Below are positions 34,823 to 43,886 of a DNA stretch of 64,000 nt, one piece after another. Source of the DNA: Thioalkalivibrio sp. ALE31 (GTDB lineage: Bacteria > Pseudomonadota > Gammaproteobacteria > Ectothiorhodospirales > Ectothiorhodospiraceae). Below the pieces are notes generated by a model. That model ran no database searches, was not told the origin of the DNA, and saw nothing but the letters and a program-made list of their open reading frames with translations. The translations under genes were made by a program, and so were the position numbers. The stretch spans positions 1 through 64,000 of the forward strand of contig NZ_KB905027.1 of the NCBI RefSeq assembly GCF_000377405.1, written 5' to 3'. The first letter of the stretch is position 1. Each line of letters opens with the position of its first letter.

Positions 34823-36571
34823 ATGGCGCAAGCCGAAGGAACCGGAATGGGGGCATCCCCGTACCACGCCGGGTCGCATGGGCGCTCGCAAGGCATCCAC
34901 AAGCGCTGGAGGGTCGCCGGGACTGCCGCCGCCGCGCTCCTGATGGCACTGGTCACCCTGCTGGTCTTTCAGACCGGCGGCACCTCCACGGCCTATCTCA
35001 ACTTCATCCTGATCCCGGTGCTGCTGGGGGCGGCCCTGTTCGGCCTGTGGGGCGGGTTGGCCTTCGGGCTGCTGGCCGGCCTGCTCCTAGGGCCCTTCAT
35101 GCCCCTGGACACCACCACCGGGGCGGCCCAGCCCGCCCTGAACTGGCTCACGCGCACGGGCATCTACGTGGTGCTGGGCGGCTTCTCCGGCTGGCTCTTC
35201 GACACCCTGCGGCGGCATTCCGGCCGCCTGCTGGAGCAGGCCTACACCAACCCGGTAACCAACCTGCCCAACCGCGAGTCGCTGGAACAGTACGTCCAGC
35301 AGCTGATGCGCCAGGCGGAGTCCCCGCAGGCCGCCGCCACACGGGTGTTCGTGATCAGCCTGCAAATGGACAACTACCAGGACAGCATCAGCGCCCTCGG
35401 CCTGGCCGCCGAGCGCCCCCTGCTGCGCGGCATTGCCGACCGCATGCAGGGCGTGGCCGGTCCTGCCGGGGCCGACGTGTTTCATGTCCACGACGACCAC
35501 TTCGCCCTGATCCTGCCGCACCGCGGGCGCAAGGAGGCCCTGGCGGTAACCCAGGCGGTGATCGACGCCCTGCAGGTCCCCTTCGAGGTCTACGACATCC
35601 CGGTCTATCTCGGGGCCCACGCGGGGATCTCGTCCTTCCCCTTCCACGAGCAGGACGAGCCGACCCGGCTGCTGACCAAGGCCTGGATGGCCATGCACCA
35701 GGCGAGCCACTCGGGCCGTCGCTACCGCAGCTATGACCGGCGCAGCGACGACAACAGCCTGCATACGGTCGAGCTCCTCGGCGAGCTCCAGGGCGCCCTG
35801 GACGACGGCCAGCTGCACCTGCACTACCAGCCCAAGGTGGACCTGGAGACCCGGCAGCTGATCGGGCTGGAGGCCCTGCTGCGCTGGGAACACCCCACGC
35901 GCGGCCGCATACCCCCGGGCGAGTTCATACCGCAGGCGGAGCGCACCGGGCTGATCCACGAGCTGACGCGCCGCGTCCTGCGCCTGGCCCTCGCGGACCT
36001 CGCCACCCTGCGCGAGCACGGCCTGACCATGCCGGTCAGCATCAACATCTCCGCACGCAATTTCCTCGACCCGGCATTCGCCGATGATCTGCTGGAACAG
36101 GTACACGCCTCCGGCCTGCCCCCCTGCGCCCTGGAGCTCGAGTTCACCGAGACCGCCCTGATGGCCGATCCGGACGAGGTGATCACCGCCCTCAACCGCC
36201 TGACCGCCGCCGGGCTGGCGCTCGCCATCGACGACTTCGGCACCGGCTACTCCTCGCTGGCCTATCTCAAGCGGATGCCGGTCACCACCCTCAAGATCGA
36301 CCAGGCCTTTGTGCGCCAGATGCTGGAACACGCGGTGGATGCCCAGATCACCCGCGCCAGCATCAGCCTGGCCCGCGACCTCGGGCTGAAGGTGGTGGCG
36401 GAAGGGGCGGAGGACGCCGCCACCCTGGACACCCTGCAACAATGGGGCTGCGACGCGGCCCAGGGCTTCGGCATCGCCCGTCCGATGCCGCTGGACGCAA
36501 CGCTTGCCTGGGCCCGCGAATGCGGCGTGGCGCCCCGGGTCCGAGCACACTGCGCCCCCGGGGCCAACTGA
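34823..36571 (+). CDS. membrane EAL-domain phosphodiesterase with degenerate GGDEF
   Basis: A 582-residue signalling protein. The N-terminal membrane part (about residues 30-125) has four helices. The GGDEF-like domain (about 140-300) has NPVTNLPNRESLEQY, but the active-site motif reads HDDHF (223-227), so it should not make c-di-GMP. The EAL domain is intact: EALLRW at 350-355, then DDFGTGYSSLAYLKR and KVVAEGAED. I expect c-di-GMP hydrolysis, perhaps gated by the inactive GGDEF. An AAGGGA site precedes the ATG. It lies divergent from the LysR gene and just before the ribosomal protein genes. Confidence 0.88.
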   Translation: MAQAEGTGMGASPYHAGSHGRSQGIHKRWRVAGTAAAALLMALVTLLVFQTGGTSTAYLNFILIPVLLGAALFGLWGGLAFGLLAGLLLGPFMPLDTTTGAAQPALNWLTRTGIYVVLGGFSGWLFDTLRRHSGRLLEQAYTNPVTNLPNRESLEQYVQQLMRQAESPQAAATRVFVISLQMDNYQDSISALGLAAERPLLRGIADRMQGVAGPAGADVFHVHDDHFALILPHRGRKEALAVTQAVIDALQVPFEVYDIPVYLGAHAGISSFPFHEQDEPTRLLTKAWMAMHQASHSGRRYRSYDRRSDDNSLHTVELLGELQGALDDGQLHLHYQPKVDLETRQLIGLEALLRWEHPTRGRIPPGEFIPQAERTGLIHELTRRVLRLALADLATLREHGLTMPVSINISARNFLDPAFADDLLEQVHASGLPPCALELEFTETALMADPDEVITALNRLTAAGLALAIDDFGTGYSSLAYLKRMPVTTLKIDQAFVRQMLEHAVDAQITRASISLARDLGLKVVAEGAEDAATLDTLQQWGCDAAQGFGIARPMPLDATLAWARECGVAPRVRAHCAPGAN

Positions 36572-36598
36572 GCGCGCCGCGCCAGACCCGTTTCTCCC

Positions 36599-36627
36599 TT
36601 GCACCGGCCCCGGGGCTGCGCTATAGT
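36599..36627 (+). promoter_or_regulatory. sigma-70 promoter of rpmB-rpmG
   Basis: TTGCAC at 36599-36604 and TATAGT at 36622-36627 are separated by exactly 17 bp, 40 bp upstream of the rpmB start, matching 4 and 5 of 6 consensus positions. The location fits a strong ribosomal protein promoter. Confidence 0.7.
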
Positions 36628-36667
36628 CCGCCGTCTTTCTGGTAGACCCAAATTCCGGAGTCCCCCG

Positions 36668-36904
36668 ATGGCCCGAGTATGTCAGGTGACCGGCAAGCGC
36701 CCGGCGACCGGTAACAACGTTTCGCACGCCCACCGCAAGACGCGGCGGCGCTTCCTGCCCAATCTGCACTCCCACCGTTTCTGGGTGGAGAGCGAGAACC
36801 GTTTCGTACGCCTGCGCGTCAGCAGCAAGGGCATGCGCATTATCGACAAGCGCGGCATCGACGCGGTCCTGGCGGACTGCCGTGCCCGCGGTGAAAAGGT
36901 CTAA
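36668..36904 (+). CDS. rpmB: 50S ribosomal protein bL28
   Basis: Large-subunit ribosomal protein of 78 residues. It begins [20 protein letters not shown] and contains [19 protein letters not shown], typical of bL28. It is the form without zinc-binding CxxC pairs. The rpmG gene follows 12 bp after its stop, the usual two-gene operon, with a strong promoter upstream and a terminator after rpmG. Confidence 0.98.
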   Translation: MARVCQVTGKRPATGNNVSHAHRKTRRRFLPNLHSHRFWVESENRFVRLRVSSKGMRIIDKRGIDAVLADCRARGEKV

Positions 36905-36916
36905 GGAGGCTTCACG

Positions 36917-37087
36917 ATGGCTGCCAAGTCCGCACGCGACAAGATCCGCCTGGTGTCCTCCGCCGGCACCGGCCACTTCTACACCACGTCGAAGAACAAG
37001 CGGAACATGCCCGAGAAGATGGAGATCAAGAAGTTCGATCCCGTCGTCCGCAAGCATGTGATGTACAAGGAAGCCAAGATCAAGTAA
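36917..37087 (+). CDS. rpmG: 50S ribosomal protein bL33
   Basis: Large-subunit ribosomal protein of 56 residues. It starts [20 protein letters not shown] and ends with [16 protein letters not shown]. It lacks the zinc-ribbon cysteines, as in many Gammaproteobacteria. A perfect AAGGAGG site lies 8 bp upstream of the ATG at 36917. It is co-transcribed with rpmB. Confidence 0.98.
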   Translation: MAAKSARDKIRLVSSAGTGHFYTTSKNKRNMPEKMEIKKFDPVVRKHVMYKEAKIK

Positions 37088-37121
37088 TCGCGCCCCCCGG
37101 CACGATTGCCTGATCCCGGGC

Positions 37122-37164
37122 AAAAAAGGGCCCGGCCCGCTCACGCGGTGCCGGGCCCTTTTTG
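37122..37164 (+). terminator. intrinsic terminator after rpmG
   Basis: A 9-bp GC stem (GGGCCCGGC at 37128-37136 with GCCGGGCCC at 37150-37158), followed by TTTTTG, lies 40 bp after the rpmG stop. A matching A-run precedes the stem, so it may also work for the minus-strand gene. Confidence 0.85.
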
Positions 37165-37218
37165 TGTCTGCGTGCCGGAAGCCCCGGATGCACCGCAGCG
37201 CGCACCCGGGGCCCATCC

Positions 37219-37449
37219 TCAAACCGGATCCGGCTGACCACCCTTCCCGGATGCCGCGCTGCCCTCCGCGGCGGTCTCCGCCCAGCGCGTCATCACGCGT
37301 CCCCAACGATGCGCGGTCGCCGGGTCCAGTTCGATCTTGGTATAACGTTCGCCATCGCGGATAATAACTCGCAGCAACGGAACCCCCGAGTCGTGCAGGA
37401 TCTGGCGCAACTCCACGACTTCGCCAAATGGCGCATCAATCGAATCCAT
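37219..37449 (-). CDS. small hypothetical protein
   Basis: A 76-residue soluble protein of unrecognised family (MDSIDAPFGEVVELRQILH at the start; a strand-rich middle with VIIRDGERYTKIELDP; a Gly/Ser-rich tail). It is transcribed divergently from the EAL-HDOD gene with 84 bp between the starts. It is probably real because its base composition and reading frame extend cleanly and no other gene covers the region. Confidence 0.5.
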   Translation of the reverse strand: MDSIDAPFGEVVELRQILHDSGVPLLRVIIRDGERYTKIELDPATAHRWGRVMTRWAETAAEGSAASGKGGQPDPV

Positions 37450-37533
37450 GGTGCGTGTGTTCCTCCCGAGCCGGCCTGCCGCACTTCGTCGTGGCCGCCC
37501 ATCCGTGATTGATCGTGTTCACCTGACGCAAGC

Positions 37534-38748
37534 ATGCAACCAATTTTTGTCGGCCGGCAACCCATCTTCGACGATCAGGAGAACCTGGTCGGCTTCGAGC
37601 TCCTCTTTCGCGCGGGGCATATGGATACCGCCTCGGTCACCGACGGCGACCTGGCCACCTCCGATCTCCTGCGCAGCGCCTTCATCGACATCGGGCTGGA
37701 GCATCTCGTCGGCGAGCACCTGGCGTTCGTCAATCTGACCCGCGGCTTCCTCGAGCACGACGTCATCACCAGCCTGCCACCGGAGCAGGTGGTGCTGGAG
37801 ATCCTCGAGGATGTCGAGATCGACGCCGAAGTGGTCGCCGCCGTGCGCCGCCTGAAGGCCCGGGGCTTTCGCATTGCGCTCGACGACTACCAGTTCCAGG
37901 AGAGCCACGCGGAACTGGTCGAGCTGGCCGACCTCGTCAAGCTCGACGTGCTGACCCTGGGCCGCGAACGCCTGGCGCAGGAAGTCGACACCCTGCGCGG
38001 CTTCGGAGTGGAACTGCTGGCCGAGAAGGTCGAGACCGCCGAGGACTATGCGCGCTGCCGCCACCTCGGGTTCAGCCTGTTCCAGGGCTTTCACCTGTCA
38101 TTTCCCCACGTGATCGAGGGGCAGCGCCTGGAGAGCCTGGAGCTCGCCCTGCTGCGCCTGCTCAAGGCCCTGCAGGCCCCCGATCCCACGCCGGCCGAAC
38201 TGGAGCGCCTGATCGCCGCCGAACCGGGGCTGGCGATCCAGTTGCTGCGCCTCGCCAACAGCCCGGCCTACCGGGGCCGGCGGCCCACGGACTCCCTGTA
38301 CGATGCGATCCTGCGGCTGGGCCAGGGGCGGATCAAGCGCCTGGCGATGCTGATGGTCCTGCGCGGCGCCGACGGCCAGAGCCACGGTCTCGAACAGGTC
38401 ATGATCCGCGCCCGCATGGGCATGCTGATGGCCCGCGCCCTGGGCCTGCCCCCGGAGGAATGCGAGCGCTATTTCACGCTCGGCATGCTGTCCGGCCTGG
38501 ACCGGGTGCTGGGTGTGCCGCTGCGGCGCATCCTCGGCGAACTCCACCTGTCCACGGAGATGGAACAGGCACTGCTGGAGGGGAGCGGCCCGCTGGCGCC
38601 GCTGCTGGCGACCATCGCAGCCTTCGAGGGCCCGGCGCTGCCGCCCGACAGCGAGAATGCCCCCGTCCCCGCGCCGGTCTCCAGCCGGCTCTACCTGGAA
38701 GCCGTACGCTGGACCGAGGACCTTCTCGCATCCCTGGCGGAGCCCTAG
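37534..38748 (+). CDS. EAL-HDOD domain signalling protein
   Basis: A 404-residue cytosolic protein of the EAL-HDOD (YuxH-like) class. The N-terminal EAL-like domain (about 1-200) starts FVGRQPIFDDQENLVGFELLFR, and the canonical EAL triplet is replaced by FEL, so it probably does not hydrolyse c-di-GMP. The HDOD domain follows (about 205-400, with LAIQLLRLANSPAYRG). Such proteins act as adaptors, for example in motility control. The chorismatase gene starts 3 bp after its stop and mutM overlaps the chorismatase, forming a three-gene unit. Confidence 0.88.
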   Translation: MQPIFVGRQPIFDDQENLVGFELLFRAGHMDTASVTDGDLATSDLLRSAFIDIGLEHLVGEHLAFVNLTRGFLEHDVITSLPPEQVVLEILEDVEIDAEVVAAVRRLKARGFRIALDDYQFQESHAELVELADLVKLDVLTLGRERLAQEVDTLRGFGVELLAEKVETAEDYARCRHLGFSLFQGFHLSFPHVIEGQRLESLELALLRLLKALQAPDPTPAELERLIAAEPGLAIQLLRLANSPAYRGRRPTDSLYDAILRLGQGRIKRLAMLMVLRGADGQSHGLEQVMIRARMGMLMARALGLPPEECERYFTLGMLSGLDRVLGVPLRRILGELHLSTEMEQALLEGSGPLAPLLATIAAFEGPALPPDSENAPVPAPVSSRLYLEAVRWTEDLLASLAEP

Positions 38749-38751
38749 ACG

Positions 38752-39699
38752 ATGCCCCTCACCCTGCGCAGCCAGCTGATGCCGGAAGCCGCGACAGGCC
38801 CCGACACGGGGTTGCGGATCCGGCTGCGCGAGCCCGCAGGGATCGAGGCCGCGCGCGGCACCCTCGAGATCCATCCGGGCCTGAGCCCCCTGGCACCGGA
38901 TGACTATGTCGAATACTGGACCGCCCCCGGCACACCGCGCTCATCCCGCGAGGGCCCCGTGCACCTGCTGGAACACGACGATGTGCTGTTTGCGAGCTGG
39001 ACCGGCCCGGACCACGGACTGCGGGAGCAGACCGAACAGGCCTATCAGTCGCTGCTGGCCGCCTGCCGCACGCGCGGCTACGAACACCTGGCGCGCATCT
39101 GGAACTTCTTCGGCGATATCCACGGCGAAGAGGACGGACTGGAACGCTACCAGGCGTTCTGTGTCGGGCGCGCCGCCGCCCTGGAGGCCCTGCAAGTCCC
39201 GCTGGCCAGCATGCCGGCCGCCACCGCGATCGGTGGCGACCGGCGCCAGCTGGTGATCTACCTGATCGCCACCCGGACACCGGCGAAACCGCTGGAGAAC
39301 CCGCGCCAGGTCAGCGCCTACCACTACCCGGCGCGCTACAGCCCGAAGAGCCCGACCTTTGCCCGCGCCACACAACTGGATACGGCCGACGGCCCGCTGA
39401 TCCTGCTCTCCGGCACCGCCAGCATCGTCGGCCACGAGAGCCGGCACCCGGACGACGTGGTGGCCCAGGCGCGCGAGACCCTCGCCAACCTCCAGGCCCT
39501 GCACAATACCGCCGGGCGCAAGCTGCCCCGGCCGTCCTGGTTGCGTGTCTACCTGCGCCGCCCGGAGGACCGCCCCCGGGTCGCGGCCGTGCTGGCGGAA
39601 CACTACAACGCGGCCCACCCGGGTCCGATCGTGCAGTGGGTGCGCGGCGACATCTGCCGCCGCGAGCTGCTGCTGGAGATCGAGGGCGTGCATGCCTGA
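38752..39699 (+). CDS. XanB2-type chorismatase / pteridine-dependent dioxygenase-like protein
   Basis: A 315-residue protein of the chorismatase group (FkbO/Hyg5/XanB2). The YjgF/Rid-like C-terminal part carries the family motifs HLARIWNFFGDIHGEEDGLE, RYQAFCVGRAAAL and PAATAIGG, then ENPRQVSAYHYPARYSPKSP. XanB2 converts chorismate to 3- and 4-hydroxybenzoate, the latter feeding ubiquinone synthesis where UbiC is absent. The activity subtype cannot be fixed from the sequence alone. It is tightly linked to the EAL-HDOD gene upstream and overlaps mutM by 8 bp. Confidence 0.8.
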   Translation: MPLTLRSQLMPEAATGPDTGLRIRLREPAGIEAARGTLEIHPGLSPLAPDDYVEYWTAPGTPRSSREGPVHLLEHDDVLFASWTGPDHGLREQTEQAYQSLLAACRTRGYEHLARIWNFFGDIHGEEDGLERYQAFCVGRAAALEALQVPLASMPAATAIGGDRRQLVIYLIATRTPAKPLENPRQVSAYHYPARYSPKSPTFARATQLDTADGPLILLSGTASIVGHESRHPDDVVAQARETLANLQALHNTAGRKLPRPSWLRVYLRRPEDRPRVAAVLAEHYNAAHPGPIVQWVRGDICRRELLLEIEGVHA

Positions 39700-40507
39700 A
39701 CTGCCCGAGGTCGAGACCACCCGACGCGGACTGGAACCCCTGCTGGCCGGGCGCCGCATCACCGCCTTCGAGGTCCGCGAGCCACGCCTGCGCTGGCCCG
39801 TCCCCGAAGACCTGACCACGCGGCTGGCCGACGCGCAGGTCCACCGACTGGCCCGCCGGGCCAAGTATCTCCTGCTGGAGACGGATCGCGCCGGCGTGCT
39901 GCTGCACCTGGGGATGTCCGGCAGCCTGCGCCACTGCCCGCCGGAGACACCACTGCGGCGCCACGACCACCTGATCGTTCACCTCGACAACGGCTATCAG
40001 GTCCGACTGCATGACCCGCGCCGCTTCGGCTGCTGTCTGCCGCTACCAGACGACGGCACCCCGCATCCGCTCCTGGCTGAGCTCGGCCCGGAACCCCTGG
40101 ACCCCGCATTCGATGGCGACACCCTCTTCCTGCGCAGCCGCGGCCGCCGTGGCCCGGTGAAGGCCTTCATCATGGACCAGGCCATCGTGGTCGGGGTCGG
40201 CAACATCTACGCCACCGAGGCCCTGTTCCTCGCCGGCATCCGGCCCGGTCGCGCGACCGGCCGGGTCACCCGCGCGGAATACCAGCGCCTGGCCGCACAC
40301 ATCAAGGCCGTACTGGCCGAGGCCATCGAGCAGGGCGGGACCACCCTGCGCGACTTCCTCCGCGAGGACGGTACCCACGGCTACTTCCGCCAGTCCCTGC
40401 ACGTCTACGGCCGCGCCGGGGAACCCTGCCACGTCTGCGCCGATGTACTGCGCACCCGCCGCATCGGCCAGCGCGCCAGCAGCTACTGCCCCACCTGCCA
40501 GAAATAG
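39692..40507 (+). CDS. mutM: formamidopyrimidine-DNA glycosylase
   Basis: Bifunctional DNA glycosylase/AP lyase that removes 8-oxoguanine, 271 residues. It has the catalytic N-terminus PELPEVETTRRGLEP (Pro2 nucleophile, Glu3), LLHLGMSGSLR, and a C-terminal zinc finger CHVC...CPTC. The helix-two-turn-helix region has GVGNIYATEALF. The start at 39692 is fixed by the required Met-Pro-Glu N-terminus and overlaps the chorismatase end. Confidence 0.97.
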   Translation: MPELPEVETTRRGLEPLLAGRRITAFEVREPRLRWPVPEDLTTRLADAQVHRLARRAKYLLLETDRAGVLLHLGMSGSLRHCPPETPLRRHDHLIVHLDNGYQVRLHDPRRFGCCLPLPDDGTPHPLLAELGPEPLDPAFDGDTLFLRSRGRRGPVKAFIMDQAIVVGVGNIYATEALFLAGIRPGRATGRVTRAEYQRLAAHIKAVLAEAIEQGGTTLRDFLREDGTHGYFRQSLHVYGRAGEPCHVCADVLRTRRIGQRASSYCPTCQK

Positions 40508-40998
40508 CCGCCCGTCTAACCGAAAGGCCGCGAAGAACTTTTCACCACAGAGTGCACAGAGGACACGGAGAAGGGCGGGTCACAGGAAGACAGGAAGCTC
40601 GTGAAGATGCCGGATGGAATGAATGTGGTCAGTAGCAATGCGGGCCACCGCGGCTACAATGATCCACCCAGACCCGTCGTCATCCCGGCCGCAGCGCCGC
40701 GAAGAGCCGAGATCTCCCACGGCACCCTCAGCGCCTGGCGCTCTGCCCGTTTTCGGCCATCCCGGATAACCGCTGCGCGGTTTCCCAGATGGCGCCGGTC
40801 AGTCCTGTTTTCAGAATCATAAACGGGCCTTCAGATAATTACCGACCAAGGCACACGGGAGCCCGAACCCGGGTCTTCTCCGTGCCCCCTGTGCCCTCTG
40901 TGGTGAAAACGCCCTTGACCTCGCCCTTCTTCGTGTCTTCGTGCGCTTCGTGGTGCATCGAAACGGCATTCGCAAAGATGTGGGGCACTCCCGCAGAG
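40508..40998. repeat. nested palindromic repeat, copy 2 (composite)
   Basis: The 491-bp gene-free space between the convergent mutM and ABC ATPase genes. The left arm at 40543-40574 has the CACAGAG-type unit, followed by a cacaggaagacaggaag module. The right side carries the matching CACAGAG-type arm (40875-40905), the linker aaaacgcccttgacc, and a CACGAAG-type arm (40925-40955) that has no left partner. The centre (about 40676-40800) holds another palindrome-like pair (gtcatcccggccgcagcgc and ggccatcccggataaccgc). No coding potential is convincing. Confidence 0.8.
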
Positions 40999-42615
40999 TC
41001 AGAGGTAGCGCGAGACGCGGGGCACGGCGTCCAGCAGGTGGCGAGTGTAGTCGGCCTTCGGGCTGGCCAGCACCTCGGCGGTGGCGCCGATCTCTTCCAT
41101 GCGTCCGTCGTGCATCACCAGCATGCGATCGGAGAAGTACTCGACCACGCCCATGTCGTGGGTGATGAAGATCATCGCCAGACGCCGCTCGGCCCGCAGC
41201 CGGGCAAGGATCTGCAGCACCTCTGCCTGCACCGACACGTCCAGCGCACTGGTGACCTCGTCGCAGATGATCACGTCCGGATCCAGCACCAGGGCCCGCG
41301 CGATCGCGATGCGCTGGCGCTGACCGCCGGAGAACTCGTGCGGATAGCGCCACAGGGTATCTTCCGGCAGCGCCACCTGCTGCAGGACCTGCCCGGCCAG
41401 GGCGATGCGTTCGTCCACGTCCGCCCCGATGCCGTGCACCGCCATCGGCTCGGTCAGCAGCGTCAGCACGTTCAGGCGCGGATTCAGGGACGAGGCCGGG
41501 TCCTGGAACACCACCTGCAGGTGGCGCCGCAGTCGGCGCAGGGGCTTGCGCGGCATGCGGGTCAGCGACTCGCCGCGGTAGCGGACCTCGCCACCGGTCG
41601 GTTCCACCAGGCGCAGGATGGCCCGGCCCAGGGTGGTCTTGCCACAGCCGGATTCGCCGACCACCGCCAGCACCTCGCCGTTCTCCAGCTCGAAACTGAC
41701 ATCGTCCACCGCGCGCACCACGTCGACCTGGCGGCGCATCAGCCCCTTGAGCACCGGGAAGTGCACCTGCAGCCCGGAGACCTGCAGCAGCGCATTGCGT
41801 CCGGCGCCCGGCACCGGCGGCAGCGGGGGCAGATTCTCCGGCAGGGCCTGGATCAGCTTGCGCGTATAAGCATCCTGCGGGTCGCGCAACAACGGCAGGC
41901 ACTCGCCCTGCTCCACCAGCCGCCCCTCGCGCATCACCGCCACCCGGTCGGCCACCGAGGCCACCACCCCGAAGTCGTGGGTGATCAGCAGCACCGCCAT
42001 GCCGTTCTTCTCGCGCAGGCGGTCGATCAGCTTCAGGATCTCGGCCTGGATGGTCACGTCCAGCGCGGTAGTCGGCTCGTCCGCGATCAGCAGGTCCGGC
42101 TCCGCCACCAGCGCCATCGCGATCATTACCCGCTGGCGCTGCCCGCCGGAGAGCTTGTGCGGATACTCGTCGCGGCGCTGTTCGGGGTTCGGCAGCTGCA
42201 CCTCGCGCAGCACCTCCAGCGTGCGCGCGGCGCGCTGCTCCGGGCTCATCTGGGGGCGGTGCAGACGCAGCACCTCCTCGATCTGATCGCCCACGGTCAG
42301 CACCGGATTCAGCGAAGTCATCGGCTCCTGGAAGATCATCCCCACTCGGTCGCCGCGTACCTGCTGCATCGCCGGGGCTGGCAGCCCCAGCAGTTCCTGG
42401 CGTCCCTCGCGCCCGGCCAGCCAGACCTCGCCCGTGGGGCGCTCGAAGCCCTCGTCCAGCAGGCGCATGATGGCCAGCGCGGTGATCGACTTGCCGGAAC
42501 CCGACTCCCCGACCAGCGCGAACAGTTCGCCGCCGCGGATGGCGAAGCTCGCCTCCGCAACCAGCGGTGCCTCGCTGTCACGGTGACGGATCTGCAGGTT
42601 GCGCACTTCCAGCAT
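40999..42615 (-). CDS. peptide-type ABC transporter, fused dual ATP-binding protein
   Basis: A 538-residue protein made of two ABC ATPase domains (YejF/GsiA-like layout). Domain 1 (about 1-255) has Walker A GESGSGKS, signature LSGGQRQR and Walker B LLIADEPT. Domain 2 (about 280-538) has [17 protein letters not shown] and VIICDEVT. It would energise import of oligopeptides or related solutes at the inner membrane. The start at 42615 lies 2 bp after the stop of the permease. It is the last gene of a four-gene operon. Confidence 0.93.
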   Translation of the reverse strand: MLEVRNLQIRHRDSEAPLVAEASFAIRGGELFALVGESGSGKSITALAIMRLLDEGFERPTGEVWLAGREGRQELLGLPAPAMQQVRGDRVGMIFQEPMTSLNPVLTVGDQIEEVLRLHRPQMSPEQRAARTLEVLREVQLPNPEQRRDEYPHKLSGGQRQRVMIAMALVAEPDLLIADEPTTALDVTIQAEILKLIDRLREKNGMAVLLITHDFGVVASVADRVAVMREGRLVEQGECLPLLRDPQDAYTRKLIQALPENLPPLPPVPGAGRNALLQVSGLQVHFPVLKGLMRRQVDVVRAVDDVSFELENGEVLAVVGESGCGKTTLGRAILRLVEPTGGEVRYRGESLTRMPRKPLRRLRRHLQVVFQDPASSLNPRLNVLTLLTEPMAVHGIGADVDERIALAGQVLQQVALPEDTLWRYPHEFSGGQRQRIAIARALVLDPDVIICDEVTSALDVSVQAEVLQILARLRAERRLAMIFITHDMGVVEYFSDRMLVMHDGRMEEIGATAEVLASPKADYTRHLLDAVPRVSRYL

Positions 42616-42617
42616 GT

Positions 42618-43886
42618 TCAGCGCACCCCGCCGCTGGTCGCGCTGGTGGCACCGGCCGCCGGACGCGCGCCGGCATCGCGATTGGCACTGCGCGCGGCCG
42701 AGCGCGCGTGCGGGTCCACGGCGTCGCGCAGGGCCTCGCCGATCAGGTTGTAGGCGAACACCGTCAGGAAGATCGCCCCGCCGGGGAAGGCCGCCATCCA
42801 CCAGTTGAAGGTGGAACTCTGTACCGCCTGGTTCAGCATCTGCCCCCAGGAGGGATCATCCACCAGACCCAGGCCGAGGAACGACAGCGTCGCCTCGGCG
42901 AGGATGGCCGAGGCGACCCCGAAACTGGCTGCCACCAGGATCGGCGCGATCCCGTTCGGCAGCATGTGCCGGAACAGGATCGACGGCAGCGACAGCCCCG
43001 ACGCGATCGCCCCCTGCACGAAGTCCTGCTGGCGCAGGCGCAGGAACTCCGCGCGCACATAGCGCGCGTAGCCGGACCAGGAGGTCAGGCCGATGATCAG
43101 CATCATCAGGTACAGCGAGCGGCCGAAGAAGGCAACGAAGGTCAGCAGCAGGAACAGCGTCGGGATCGCCTCGAAGATCTCCACCAGGCGCATGCCGATG
43201 ATGTCCACGATCCCCGAGAAGTAGCCCATCAGCCCGCCCAGGATCACCCCGATCCCCAGCGCGATCCCGGTGGCGATGAAGCCGATGGACAGCGCGATGC
43301 GCGAGGCGTGGATCATGCGCGAGAGGACATCCGCACCGGTGTCGTCAGTGCCGAACCAGTGCACCCGGTCCGGCGCCTCGCGCGGGGCCTCCAGGCCGGT
43401 ATCGGCATAGTCGCGCAGGTAGTCGCGCGGCGAATACGGGATCGGGGCGCGAATCACCGTCTGGTATTCGCCCATGCGCTCGGCCTCGCGGTACTGATCG
43501 TGGATCACCAGCGACGGCGGCGAGACCGTCTGCCAGGCCACCGCGGCCAGCACCGCGCCCAGCGCGGCCCACAGCCCGAAGCGTCGCCAGGGCCGCCCGG
43601 GCAGGCGCCAGAAGACCAGCGCCAGCACCAGCAGACCGAACAGCGTCACGTCGGCTGCCGTCAGATAGCGCAGGAAGGGCATCGCCCACTCGCCGTCGGT
43701 GGTCTGCACCAGCAGCGGATGGGAGGTCGCCAGCACCGGCGCGAGGATCGCCACCAGGGTCAACAGCGCGATCCAGCCAATCCCGAGGCGCGCGCCCCAG
43801 CGCAGCAGGACCTCGCCCACCACGCGCCGCGCCCAGGAGCGGCTGCGGCGACCCCCGGTTTCCGGATGGCGGCTCGGCTCAGTCAT
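42618..43886 (-). CDS. peptide-type ABC transporter permease (DppC/YejE-like)
   Basis: Inner-membrane permease of 422 residues. After a first helix (about 33-55) there is an extended N-terminal part with extra helices and a loop (60-170), longer than in standard DppC proteins. The transport domain contains WFGTDDTGADVLSRMIHASR and the coupling-loop region (LRQQDFVQGAIASGLS). It overlaps the end of the DppB-like gene by 8 bp. The C-terminus has a long Ala/Arg-rich tail. Confidence 0.9.
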   Translation of the reverse strand: MTEPSRHPETGGRRSRSWARRVVGEVLLRWGARLGIGWIALLTLVAILAPVLATSHPLLVQTTDGEWAMPFLRYLTAADVTLFGLLVLALVFWRLPGRPWRRFGLWAALGAVLAAVAWQTVSPPSLVIHDQYREAERMGEYQTVIRAPIPYSPRDYLRDYADTGLEAPREAPDRVHWFGTDDTGADVLSRMIHASRIALSIGFIATGIALGIGVILGGLMGYFSGIVDIIGMRLVEIFEAIPTLFLLLTFVAFFGRSLYLMMLIIGLTSWSGYARYVRAEFLRLRQQDFVQGAIASGLSLPSILFRHMLPNGIAPILVAASFGVASAILAEATLSFLGLGLVDDPSWGQMLNQAVQSSTFNWWMAAFPGGAIFLTVFAYNLIGEALRDAVDPHARSAARSANRDAGARPAAGATSATSGGVR

